Assembly (NCBI RefSeq): GCF_900157385.1 | Contig: NZ_LT717700.1 | Span: forward strand, 1-64,000 | Length of the DNA: 64,000 nt | DNA from: Mycobacterium terramassiliense | GTDB taxonomy: Bacteria > Actinomycetota > Actinomycetes > Mycobacteriales > Mycobacteriaceae | Direction of reading: 5' to 3' | Shown: piece by piece, positions 54,901-63,279 of the stretch | Numbering within the stretch: position 1 is the stretch's first letter | Layout of the letters: every line of letters starts with the position of its first letter | Made by a program: the position numbers and the translations under genes | Notes under the pieces: model-generated | Databases searched by the model: none | What the model saw: only the letters and a program-made list of their open reading frames with translations | What the model was told of the DNA's origin: nothing

Positions 54901-55249
54901 TGTCCCACAGCTTCTTCGATAGCCCGGTCGCACATGCATTCAACAGGCTCGCCGTCGGTCTGACCACCGTCCCCGTTCTCGGCAGAGTCGTCGGCCGCAA
55001 CCTGGTCGAGATCCGCTACACCGGCCGCAAGTCGGGGCGCAGCTTCCAAACGCCGGTGAATTACCGACTGTCCGGTGATCAGGTCACCATCCGCGTGATG
55101 GGGCCGGACGCCAAGAGCTGGTGGCGCAACTTCCTCGGTGACGGGGAACCCATCACGCTGCTCAACTTTCGCGGCAACGACCGCACCGGCACGCCGTCGC
55201 CACCCGTGACGACGCGGGCCGGGTCACGGTGCGGGTTCGGTTGGACTAG
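54901..55249 (+). pseudogene. frameshifted deazaflavin-dependent nitroreductase family gene
   Basis: The N-terminal 95 residues are a good match to the DUF385/F420-dependent nitroreductase family: VEIRYTGRKSGRSFQTPVNYR, VTIRVMGPDAKSWWRNFLGDG. Near 55188 the frame changes. The in-frame continuation is GTPSPPVTTRAG, but the next frame reads AVATRDDAGRVTVRVRLD and ends in TAG at 55247-55249, which fits a natural C-terminus. A single-base insertion is the simplest cause. An unshifted read ends at 55265 with a 121-residue product. Confidence 0.75.
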
Positions 55250-55303
55250 GTTTAAAACTGACTGAGGTTGTTGACAGTCTGGGCTCCTGATGGACCAGCA
55301 GAT

Positions 55304-56290
<987 letters not shown>

Positions 56291-56327
56291 TCACCAGCCG
56301 GTTTCGCCTTGAACACCTAGGCCACAA

Positions 56328-56375
56328 ACACTACCCCTGGGGTACGACATGGCGGCGGAACACAACACGTTGTGT
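56328..56375. promoter_or_regulatory. paired NrdR-like boxes upstream of nrdF2
   Basis: ACACAACACGTTGTGT at 56360-56375 has ACACAA/TTGTGT arms and fits the 16-bp NrdR box (ACACxATATATxGTGT pattern). A second, weaker box, ACACTACCCCTGGGGT, lies at 56328-56343, with centres exactly 32 bp apart (three helical turns), the usual NrdR spacing. They sit 50-97 bp upstream of the nrdF2 start. NrdR is the ATP/dATP-sensing repressor of ribonucleotide reductase genes in bacteria, so repression at high dATP is predicted. Confidence 0.7.
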
Positions 56376-56487
56376 TTGCCGTGTCGCGGCCTCTGCGCTT
56401 CACCGAGCGTGAACTGACGGCGAAGAACCGGCGAGAATTCCGCCGTGAGCTCACGCTCGGCGCGTCCGACAGCGCCGCCTCGCGCCG

Positions 56488-57090
56488 TCAATCCAGGCCG
56501 GCCTTGCGCAGCGTGTCGGTCAGGCCGTCTTCGAGGGCGCTCAGCGCCATGTCGGTCAGCCGACTCAGCTCGTCGGTGTCCTGCACGCCCTTGGCCATCC
56601 ACGTTTCCAGCGCGACGAACACGGCCGTGGCCAGGCTGTGCGCCGCGATGTCGGCGATCATCTCGCCGTCGGCGGTGGGTGACGACCGCCGCCTGATGAA
56701 GCGCTGAATCTCGGCGGCGAGTTGGTCGCGGAGCCGCCGAATGTGGCCCGTGATGATGTCCTGATCCAAGTCACGCGACCGGATGGTGGCGGCGTCGCGG
56801 ACCATCGCGAAATCAAAGGGGAAGGCGTCCACGGCCTTTCGCACCGACTGGGTGATGGGCTCCCCGTGCGGGCGCAGCGCCAGGGCGCGGGCGAACCACT
56901 CGAACCCGATGTCGTAGTCGGCGAAGAGCACCGCGTGCTTGGACAGGAAGTGCCGGTAGAAAGTCCGTTCGGTGACGCCGACGTCGGCGGCGATGTCGGC
57001 GACGCTGGTCTGGTGCACGCCGTCGGCGACGAAGCGGCGCATCGCCGCCCGGTGCAGTGCGTCGCGCGTGCGCCGTCCACGGGATTCCAC
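56488..57090 (-). CDS. TetR-family transcriptional regulator
   Basis: The 200-residue protein has the TetR helix-turn-helix at about residues 6-52 (RTRDALHRAAMRRFVADGVHQTSVADIAADVGVTERTFYRHF). A helical ligand-binding domain follows. It is divergent from the flavin-dependent desaturase gene, with 103 bp between them that hold two similar palindromes (57110-57125 and 57130-57145). The layout indicates control of that gene and itself. The inducer is unknown. Confidence 0.9.
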   Translation of the reverse strand: MESRGRRTRDALHRAAMRRFVADGVHQTSVADIAADVGVTERTFYRHFLSKHAVLFADYDIGFEWFARALALRPHGEPITQSVRKAVDAFPFDFAMVRDAATIRSRDLDQDIITGHIRRLRDQLAAEIQRFIRRRSSPTADGEMIADIAAHSLATAVFVALETWMAKGVQDTDELSRLTDMALSALEDGLTDTLRKAGLD

Positions 57091-57109
57091 GGGCCCAGCA
57101 TGCCACGAA

Positions 57110-57145
57110 ATGTCACTATTGACGCAACAATGTCAGTTATGACAT
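57110..57145. promoter_or_regulatory. two tandem palindromic operator sites
   Basis: ATGTCA-GTTA-TGACAT at 57130-57145 is a perfect palindrome. ATGTCA-CTAT-TGACGC at 57110-57125 is a near copy, 20 bp away centre to centre. They lie between the divergent TetR and desaturase-like genes, 20-35 bp from the TetR start and about 50-85 bp from the other. Binding by the adjacent TetR protein as a pair of dimers is the natural reading. Confidence 0.65.
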
Positions 57146-57193
57146 CGTGCCGGTCAGGCGGGATTTACCCCCGAGGATCGGAGGCGGATCGGC

Positions 57194-58768
57194 ATGGCGG
57201 ACTACGACGCGATCATCATCGGTGCGGGTCACAACGGCCTGGTCGCCGCGAACGTGCTGGCCAAGGGCGGCGCGAAAGTCCTCGTGCTGGAGCGGGCCAA
57301 CTTCCTCGGCGGAATGGCCGCCACCCGCGAACTCTTCGACGGGTACAAGCACAGCGTCGGCGCGTGGGCGGTCCTGATCTGGCGCCAGGAGATGACCGAA
57401 CGCCTGGAACTCACCAAGTGGGGCTTCGAGCTGATGGACCAGTGGACGTCCACGTGTACGTTCGGCGACGCCGCCGACACCCCGTTCGTGATGTACAACG
57501 ACCTCGAGCGCATGGCGCGCCACCTGCTCGACGACCACGGCGCCGACACCGCGGCGGCCCTCGGCGGCCTCTTCGCCCACATCGGACGATTCGCACCGTA
57601 TTTCGTCGACTCGGCGTTCGGGCCGCCGCTGGACATCATCGAGGTGATCGCCTCCCAGCCCACACCCGAAGACCGCCACGATTTCGCCCAAATGTGGTAC
57701 GGCAGCACGATGGACACGGTCCGGCGCTTCCTGGCCCCCGACCAGGCCCGCTGCATCCAGGGTTCGCTGGCCGCGATGTCCATCGACGCCTTCGACGGCG
57801 GCCCCTGGACTCCCGGCTCGAATGCCTCGACGCTGTACCACTACCTGATCGGCGGCGGCAACGTCGAATACATCATGCCCCGCGGTGGCATCGGCGCCCT
57901 GAGCGCCGCGCTGTGCCGCCGCGCCGAAGCGCTGGGCGCCGAGGTGCAGCTCAAGCAGCACGTGAAGCAGGTCCTGGTCACCGACGGGCGCGCCACCGGC
58001 GTCCAACTCCGTGACGGCACAACGATTTCGGCCGACGCCGTGCTCTCGTCGCTCGACCCCTACACCACCTTCGTGAATCTGGCCGGCGCGCAGAACTTTC
58101 CGCCCGACTACATCCGCAAGATCAAGGAAATCAATTTCAATCTCGGGTACATCCAGGCCCACCTGACCATTGACCAGGCGCCGCAGTGGATCGAGCGGCT
58201 GCAGCCCTACATGCACGACAACGGGAAATGGTGTCCCACCGTCGCCTACGCGCCGTCGCCGGAGTACATCAGCGACGCGTGGGAGCAATACCGCAAGGGC
58301 CAGCTTCCCGATGCCCCGCCCACCTATCTGTACATCCCCAGCATGGTCGACTCGTCGCTGGCGCCCGAAGGCAAGCACAGCGCAACGATTTTCACGCCCT
58401 ACTTCCCCACCGGCCTGGACGCCGACGAAAACCGAAGCTGGAAGGAGCAGTACGCCGACACCTGCGTGCGCATCTTCGACACGTTCGCGCCCGGATTCGC
58501 CGACTCCGTCACCAACCGCGTCGTGTTCTCCAACCGCTACTTCGGCAGCACCTTCAGCGCACACGCGGGCGACTACTCCCATGGCCTGCTACAGCCCAAC
58601 CAGCTGTGGACGGGCCGCGTCGTCGAGGGAGCCGACAAGTTCGCCACGCCGGTCGACGGGCTCTTCCTGTGCGGCCAGTGCACCCACCCGGGCCCGGGGG
58701 TGACCGGCATCCCCGGGTGGAACGGGGCCGAGGCGGCGCTCAAGCACCTCAACGCGCGCGTCGCCTGA
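57194..58768 (+). CDS. phytoene desaturase-like FAD-dependent oxidoreductase
   Basis: The 524-residue protein begins MADYDAIIIGAGHNGLVAANVLAKGG, a GxGxxG FAD fold with VLERANFLGGMAATRE. It ends with LFLCGQCTHPGPGVTGIPGWNGAEAAL, the CrtI/PYROXD2-like C-terminal FAD loop. Unlike crtI it lies outside the pigment island and has no carotenoid neighbours. Relatives in mycobacteria are common and of unclear substrate; a lipid or terpenoid dehydrogenase role is inference. It is controlled in all likelihood by the divergent TetR. The next gene follows after 40 bp. Confidence 0.85.
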   Translation: MADYDAIIIGAGHNGLVAANVLAKGGAKVLVLERANFLGGMAATRELFDGYKHSVGAWAVLIWRQEMTERLELTKWGFELMDQWTSTCTFGDAADTPFVMYNDLERMARHLLDDHGADTAAALGGLFAHIGRFAPYFVDSAFGPPLDIIEVIASQPTPEDRHDFAQMWYGSTMDTVRRFLAPDQARCIQGSLAAMSIDAFDGGPWTPGSNASTLYHYLIGGGNVEYIMPRGGIGALSAALCRRAEALGAEVQLKQHVKQVLVTDGRATGVQLRDGTTISADAVLSSLDPYTTFVNLAGAQNFPPDYIRKIKEINFNLGYIQAHLTIDQAPQWIERLQPYMHDNGKWCPTVAYAPSPEYISDAWEQYRKGQLPDAPPTYLYIPSMVDSSLAPEGKHSATIFTPYFPTGLDADENRSWKEQYADTCVRIFDTFAPGFADSVTNRVVFSNRYFGSTFSAHAGDYSHGLLQPNQLWTGRVVEGADKFATPVDGLFLCGQCTHPGPGVTGIPGWNGAEAALKHLNARVA

Positions 58769-58792
58769 CCCCTAGGCAGAGCCCGGCGTTCT

Positions 58793-58810
58793 ATGTACCA
58801 TTTGGTACAT
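58793..58810. promoter_or_regulatory. palindromic operator overlapping the SRPBCC gene start
   Basis: ATGTACCA-TT-TGGTACAT is a perfect 8-bp-arm palindrome. The right arm overlaps the ATG of the SRPBCC gene by two bases, so binding would block initiation or a leaderless transcript. Such TGTACCAN2TGGTACA sites are typical TetR targets. The TetR gene two cistrons on (59239) is the likely binder. Confidence 0.68.
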
Positions 58811-59255
58811 GTTCAACGAGGACAGTATCGAGATCGACGCGCCACCCCAGCTCGTGTGGGACGTCTTCAGCGACGTCGAACGCTGGCCCGAGTGGACCGC
58901 TTCGGTGACGTCGCTGACCGGCCGGGACGGATCCGCCCTGGCCGTCGGCAGGCGGTTCGCGATCAAGCAACCCGGCCTGCAGAAGCTGACCTGGAAGGTC
59001 ACCGAGGTCGATCCCGGCACCTCGTGGACGTGGGTGTGCCGCTCGCCCGGCGTGGCGGTGACCGCTCGCCACTACGTCACCGCACTGCCCGACGGGCGGA
59101 CCCTCGTGCGCCAGGAACTCGATCAGCGCGGCATCCTGGGCGCCCTCGTCGCGCAGTTGACGGTCACGCGGACCAAGCGCTTCCTCGCCATGGAGGCCCA
59201 GGGCCTCAAGGCACGGTCTGAGCAGCTCAGCCGCGCCGATGGCCCGCACGCCTGA
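58809..59255 (+). CDS. SRPBCC (polyketide cyclase/START-like) family protein
   Basis: The 148-residue protein has the SRPBCC pattern: EDSIEIDAPPQLVWDVFSDVERWPEWTASV near the N-terminus, a central LTWKVTEVDPGTSWTWVC sheet region and a C-terminal helix. These proteins bind hydrophobic small molecules or act as cyclases/aromatases. It overlaps the following TetR gene by 17 bp, forming a two-gene unit that probably is autoregulated through the palindrome at 58793-58810. Confidence 0.85.
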   Translation: MFNEDSIEIDAPPQLVWDVFSDVERWPEWTASVTSLTGRDGSALAVGRRFAIKQPGLQKLTWKVTEVDPGTSWTWVCRSPGVAVTARHYVTALPDGRTLVRQELDQRGILGALVAQLTVTRTKRFLAMEAQGLKARSEQLSRADGPHA

Positions 59256-59796
59256 CACCGAACGGCGCCGCGAACTGCTGGATGCGCTGTTCGATGAGTT
59301 CGCCGCGAACGGCATCGGCAACCGTTCGCTCCGCGACGTCGCCGCCGCGGTCGGCACCAGCCACCGGATGCTGTTGCACCACTTCGGTTCTCGAGAAGAT
59401 CTGCTGATCGCGATCGTCGAGGAGGCCGAGCGGCGCCAGATGGCCCTCGTCCCCGGATTGCCGGAGGATCCCGCCGACGGCTTCGCCGCGATGTGGGCCG
59501 ACCTCCGCCGCCCCGAACTGCGCCAACTCGAACGCCTCTTCTTCGAGTGCTATTCGCGCGCGGCCCAGGGCGAAAAGCCGTTCACGCGAATGGTTCCCGG
59601 TGCCGTCGACGGCTGGCTGCGCGAGGTCGAGTCGGCCGCCGCCGGCGTTGCCTACGACGGCGCGATGGCGCGGCTCGGGCTGGCCGTGACCCGCGGCCTG
59701 CTGCTGGATCTGGTGGCCACCGATGACGACGCCGGCGTGGATGCCGCCGCGGGCGCGTTCATCCAGCTGCTGCGCGGACACGGCCCGACGTCGTAG
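59239..59796 (+). CDS. TetR-family transcriptional regulator
   Basis: The 185-residue protein has a TetR DNA-binding domain at about residues 8-55 (TERRRELLDALFDEFAANGIGNRSLRDVAAAVGTSHRMLLHHF). A ligand domain follows. It is the second gene of a unit with the SRPBCC protein, overlapping it by 17 bp. The operator-like palindrome at the start of that unit suggests negative autoregulation, with the SRPBCC protein perhaps sequestering or processing the effector (inference). It faces the convergent stress-protein gene across a 4-bp gap. Confidence 0.88.
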   Translation: MARTPDTERRRELLDALFDEFAANGIGNRSLRDVAAAVGTSHRMLLHHFGSREDLLIAIVEEAERRQMALVPGLPEDPADGFAAMWADLRRPELRQLERLFFECYSRAAQGEKPFTRMVPGAVDGWLREVESAAAGVAYDGAMARLGLAVTRGLLLDLVATDDDAGVDAAAGAFIQLLRGHGPTS

Positions 59797-59800
59797 GCGC

Positions 59801-60259
59801 TCAGCCGGTGGTGTAGACGATCAGCACGTCGGTGCGGGCCCTGCGGGAGACTTCGGATGGGACTGATCCCAGCAGCCGCCCGGCGACGCTGCTGAGCCCG
59901 ACATTGCCGACGACGAGCAGGTCGGCGGCGATCTCCTCGGCGAGCTGCACCAGTGCATTGATGGGGGCACCCACCACCGGCTTCTCCTCCACGTTCCTGG
60001 CCCCGGCTTGGTGCGCCCGCTCCCTGGCGTTCTGCAGGATCGCGTAGAAAGGGGCCTCGCCCACCGTCCGGTAGTCCTGACCGTGGTCGCTCCCCGGCGG
60101 GATGGCGTAGCGGCCCTTTTCCACGGGGACCGGGGTATGCGCGGTCGCAATGATCAATTTCGCGCCGTGCTCCGCGGCGATCGCGGCTGCGCGGTCCACC
60201 GCACGCAGCGACGAATCCGAACCATCGGTGCCGACCACGACGGTCTGATAGGCGCTCAT
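59801..60259 (-). CDS. universal stress protein (UspA family)
   Basis: The 152-residue protein has the Usp fold, beginning YQTVVVGTDGSDSSLRAVDRA. The ATP-binding signature G-2X-G-9X-G(S) is visible as GNVG then GS around residues 119-133, so it should bind ATP. Family members in mycobacteria respond to hypoxia, nitric oxide or dormancy cues. ATG at 60259 is used; the frame is open further upstream. It is 47 bp downstream of the monooxygenase gene on the same strand. Confidence 0.92.
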   Translation of the reverse strand: MSAYQTVVVGTDGSDSSLRAVDRAAAIAAEHGAKLIIATAHTPVPVEKGRYAIPPGSDHGQDYRTVGEAPFYAILQNARERAHQAGARNVEEKPVVGAPINALVQLAEEIAADLLVVGNVGLSSVAGRLLGSVPSEVSRRARTDVLIVYTTG

Positions 60260-60306
60260 GTCCCTCCCAGTGTAAATCCTGAATCCTCTGGGAGCCTGAA
60301 ACTCGG

Positions 60307-61851
60307 TTACGCCTCTCCGGTGAGGCTCAGGTCCTTGTGGCGGCGGCGTACACCGAAGAACCGGTACTCCTCGGGCTTGCCCCCGCGGGTCGCCCGCCAG
60401 TACTGCCAGGTGTAGCCGCCCCACAGCACGGTGTTCTTGCCGTGCTCGTCCAAATACCAGCTGCTGCAGCCGCCGCTGTTCCACACCGAGTGCGAGAGCT
60501 TCTCCTGCAGCTCGGCGTTGAAGGCGTCCTGCGCCTCGCGGGTGGGCGCGAGCGCCTGTGCGCCCATCTTGTCGCAGGTCTTGATCGCGTCGGCGACGTA
60601 GTGGATCTGCGATTCGATCATGAACACCACCGAGTTGTGCCCGAGCCCGGTGTTGGGTCCCAGCAGGAAGAACAGGTTGGGCACGTCGGCGACGGTGATG
60701 CCGCGATGCGCGCCGATGCCCTCACGGTTCCAGCGGTCGACCAGGTCCTCCCCGTGCCGCCCCTTGATCTGGACGTAGGTATAGGAGTCGGTGACGTGGA
60801 AGCCGGTGGCGTAGACGATCACATCGGCCTTGTGTTCCCGGCCGTCGGCGGTGACGATGCCGTCGGTCGTGATGCGGCTGATGCCCTCGGTGATCAGTTG
60901 GGTCTTGGGGTCCGCGACCGCGCCGTAATAGGTGGAGGAATTCAGGATTCGCTTGCACCCGATGCGGTAGTGCGGGGTCAGTTTGCGGCGCAGCTCGCGG
61001 TCCTTCACCGAGCGGCGGATGTTGTATTTGCAGTAGGCCTCGATGAACTTCAGCGCGTTCGGCCGCTTGGTCATGCCGAAGGCCAGCGCCTCCTGGGCCC
61101 AGTAGATCCCCAGGCGGGTCAGCGCGCGCAGCCCGGGGACGTTCGCCATGGCGCGGCGCAGGGCCAGCGGCAGGTCGGGGTTGGAGCGCGGCACCACCCA
61201 CGGCGGGGTGCGCTGGTAGAGCTGCAGCTCGGCCACCTGCCCGACGATCTCGGGCACGATCTGGATCGCGCTGGCGCCGGTGCCGATGATCGCCACGCGC
61301 TTGCCGGTCAGGTCGACGCTGTGGTCCCACTCCGCGGAATGGAAAGCGGGACCGGCGAATTCGTCGCGACCCTCAATGTCAGGGAACGACGGGATGTGCA
61401 GCGCGCCCGCGCCGGAAATGAGGAACTGCGCGACGTATTCGCGGCCGTCGGCGGTGAACACGTGCCACCGGTTCTCCTCGTCGTCCCAGTGGCCGCGATC
61501 CACCAGGGAGTTGAACACGATGTAGCGGCGCAGCCCGTACTTGTCGGTGACGCCCTTGAGGTAGTCCCAGATCTCGGGCTGGTAGGAGAACGGGTTGCGC
61601 CAGTCCGGCTTGGGCTCGAACGAAAACGAGTACAGGTGCGACGGGATGTCGCAGGCGCAACCGGGGTAGCTGTTATCCCGCCAGGTGCCCCCGATGTCGC
61701 CGGCCTTCTCCAGAATGACGAAGTCCACGCCCCGCTTTTGCAGTGCAATGGCCATCCCGAGACCGGAGAACCCGGTCCCGATGATCAGGGCGCGGGTGTG
61801 CACCGGTTCGCGCGTCGCAGTCGGCTCGGCGTGTGTCATGGCATCGGTCAC
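60307..61851 (-). CDS. FAD-dependent Baeyer-Villiger-type monooxygenase (Rv3049c-like)
   Basis: The 514-residue flavoprotein has an FAD motif IIGTGFSGLGMAIAL (about residues 23-37), a second NADPH fold AIIGTGASAIQIVPE (about 190-204) and a fingerprint close to the BVMO motif, FAGPAFHSAEWDH (about 165-177). It probably inserts oxygen beside a ketone or oxidises related substrates with NADPH. The start at 61851 is taken; 61839 is an alternative. An inverted repeat at 61882-61901 lies upstream, and a TetR gene follows beyond it on the same strand. Confidence 0.9.
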   Translation of the reverse strand: MTDAMTHAEPTATREPVHTRALIIGTGFSGLGMAIALQKRGVDFVILEKAGDIGGTWRDNSYPGCACDIPSHLYSFSFEPKPDWRNPFSYQPEIWDYLKGVTDKYGLRRYIVFNSLVDRGHWDDEENRWHVFTADGREYVAQFLISGAGALHIPSFPDIEGRDEFAGPAFHSAEWDHSVDLTGKRVAIIGTGASAIQIVPEIVGQVAELQLYQRTPPWVVPRSNPDLPLALRRAMANVPGLRALTRLGIYWAQEALAFGMTKRPNALKFIEAYCKYNIRRSVKDRELRRKLTPHYRIGCKRILNSSTYYGAVADPKTQLITEGISRITTDGIVTADGREHKADVIVYATGFHVTDSYTYVQIKGRHGEDLVDRWNREGIGAHRGITVADVPNLFFLLGPNTGLGHNSVVFMIESQIHYVADAIKTCDKMGAQALAPTREAQDAFNAELQEKLSHSVWNSGGCSSWYLDEHGKNTVLWGGYTWQYWRATRGGKPEEYRFFGVRRRHKDLSLTGEA

Positions 61852-61881
61852 GGTGGATCGGTCTTCCTGTTAGCTCCCCAA

Positions 61882-61901
61882 ATACCCAGTACCCAGGGTA
61901 T
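61882..61901. promoter_or_regulatory. putative operator upstream of the monooxygenase gene
   Basis: ATACCC at 61882-61887 and GGGTAT at 61896-61901 are perfect inverted arms with an 8-bp spacer, 31-50 bp upstream of the monooxygenase start. The position suits a repressor site. The adjacent TetR at 61956-62699 is the likeliest binder, which is inference. Confidence 0.5.
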
Positions 61902-61955
61902 CGGATGGCACGAGTGTTGACGATCGCCGGACCGATGTCAACGTGCCGAAAGTCC

Positions 61956-62699
61956 TCAGCTCGCGGCCGGGTTGCTGGGCACCACGCTGTGGATCGGCTG
62001 GTCAGGGTCCAGCGAGATGCCCAGCGCCTCGGCCGTGCCGACGAGCACCCCCATCATGATCGTCGTCAGGTGGGCGACGAATTGCTCGCGCGGCATGCGC
62101 CGCGGGCTGTCGGGGTCGGGGCCCAGCCACCAGTCGGTGGCCGAGGCGGCCGAGCCGAACGCGGCGTGCCCGGCCAGCTCGATCGCCGCGTGGTCCAGCT
62201 CCATCTCGCGCAGCTCGTTGTCGAACATGTCGGCCACGGCCAGGGTGATGCCGCGGCCCTCGTCGAGGATCTGCGGGCTCGCCGCCGACCGACCCTGGAT
62301 GAAGACGCGCAGCACGTTCGGGTGCTTGTCGACCAGGACGACGTACTCCTCGACGGCGCGGTGGATCACCTCGCGCGCCGAGTCGGTCTTCAGGTCGATC
62401 GACGGGAAGATCGCCCCCCACAACATGTCGCGCAGGCGCTCCCCGATCGCCTGGAACAAATCGGACTTGTCGTGGAAGTGCCGGTAGATCTTCGGCTTGG
62501 CGGTGCCGGCCTCCTCGGCGATCTCCCGCACGCTCAGGTCGGGCCCCAGGCGGTCGATGGCGCGGAACGCCGCCTCGACGATTTCGCCGCGCACCTTCTT
62601 GCGGTGTTCGCGCCACCGTTCGCTGCGCGCGTCGACCTTGACCCCGGGCTTCACGCTGGGGTGCGGCGGTCGGGGAATTCTCACCACATCAAGCACCAT
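61956..62699 (-). CDS. TetR-family transcriptional regulator (Rv3050c-like)
   Basis: The 247-residue protein carries a TetR domain at about residues 32-80 (KKVRGEIVEAAFRAIDRLGPDLSVREIAEEAGTAKPKIYRHF). Its N-terminal leader (residues 1-30) is longer than usual, and a later start is possible. Gene order relative to the monooxygenase and nrdE matches M. tuberculosis Rv3049c-Rv3051c. It lies 104 bp upstream of the monooxygenase gene on the same strand and may control it through the inverted repeat between them. Confidence 0.88.
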   Translation of the reverse strand: MVLDVVRIPRPPHPSVKPGVKVDARSERWREHRKKVRGEIVEAAFRAIDRLGPDLSVREIAEEAGTAKPKIYRHFHDKSDLFQAIGERLRDMLWGAIFPSIDLKTDSAREVIHRAVEEYVVLVDKHPNVLRVFIQGRSAASPQILDEGRGITLAVADMFDNELREMELDHAAIELAGHAAFGSAASATDWWLGPDPDSPRRMPREQFVAHLTTIMMGVLVGTAEALGISLDPDQPIHSVVPSNPAAS

Positions 62700-62735
62700 A
62701 CCGCGTAGGACCCGCTGACCTGGGCAGACTTCGCC

Positions 62736-63257
62736 TCACCAGCGCAGCATCGGAAACGGCCGGCGCGGGTGGGTCGCCGCGTAGCCCAACAGGCCGCGTG
62801 CCAGGAAGGCGTGGAATCCCAGGTACGGCAGTTCGGCCACCACCGCTGTGACGAAGGACCGCCGCAGGGGACCGCGCAGGAGTCCACGGCTGACGTCGAT
62901 CCGGTCGGCGATGCGAAACGTCTCGACCATCGGATCGGCCACCGGGCGCAGCGTGTGATGGTCGATGATCATCGCGCGCGCGTCGCCGACCTCGCCGACT
63001 CCGAACTCGCCGGCAAGGGTCGACGCGAGGTCGGCCGAGGGCCCCAGGTAATCGAAGCTGCCCGCGGTCCAGATGCCCAGGTCGTGCACCGCCCACGCCA
63101 GCGCGGCCCAGTCGGGCAGCGGCGCGCCGCACAGCGCCTGGTGATAGGTCAGTCCCCGATACACATGATTGCGGTAGACGGCAAGGTCGGCGCCCAGCGC
63201 ATCCGCATGACGCCGCAGCACGGCGTCGACGATCGGGTGGGCGGTGACGGCGGTCAC
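62736..63257 (-). CDS. HD-domain-like hydrolase
   Basis: The 173-residue protein has metal-binding-like features of HD-domain hydrolases: a His-Asp pair in WAVHDLGIWTAG (about residues 54-65), IIDHHTLRP (about 97-105) and DRIDVSRG (about 118-125). That suggests a small phosphohydrolase acting on nucleotides or another phosphorylated substrate. It lies 22 bp after the nrdE gene on the same strand, so it is likely co-transcribed with it. A nucleotide-metabolism link is inference from that position. Confidence 0.72.
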   Translation of the reverse strand: MTAVTAHPIVDAVLRRHADALGADLAVYRNHVYRGLTYHQALCGAPLPDWAALAWAVHDLGIWTAGSFDYLGPSADLASTLAGEFGVGEVGDARAMIIDHHTLRPVADPMVETFRIADRIDVSRGLLRGPLRRSFVTAVVAELPYLGFHAFLARGLLGYAATHPRRPFPMLRW

Positions 63258-63279
63258 CGGACACTCCCGTCGCGGGCTC

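Noticed and set aside
50267..55303. Site-specific integrase in the segment between the nrdF repeats
   Set aside because: None was found; the only recombination proteins are IstA and IstB of the IS21 element.
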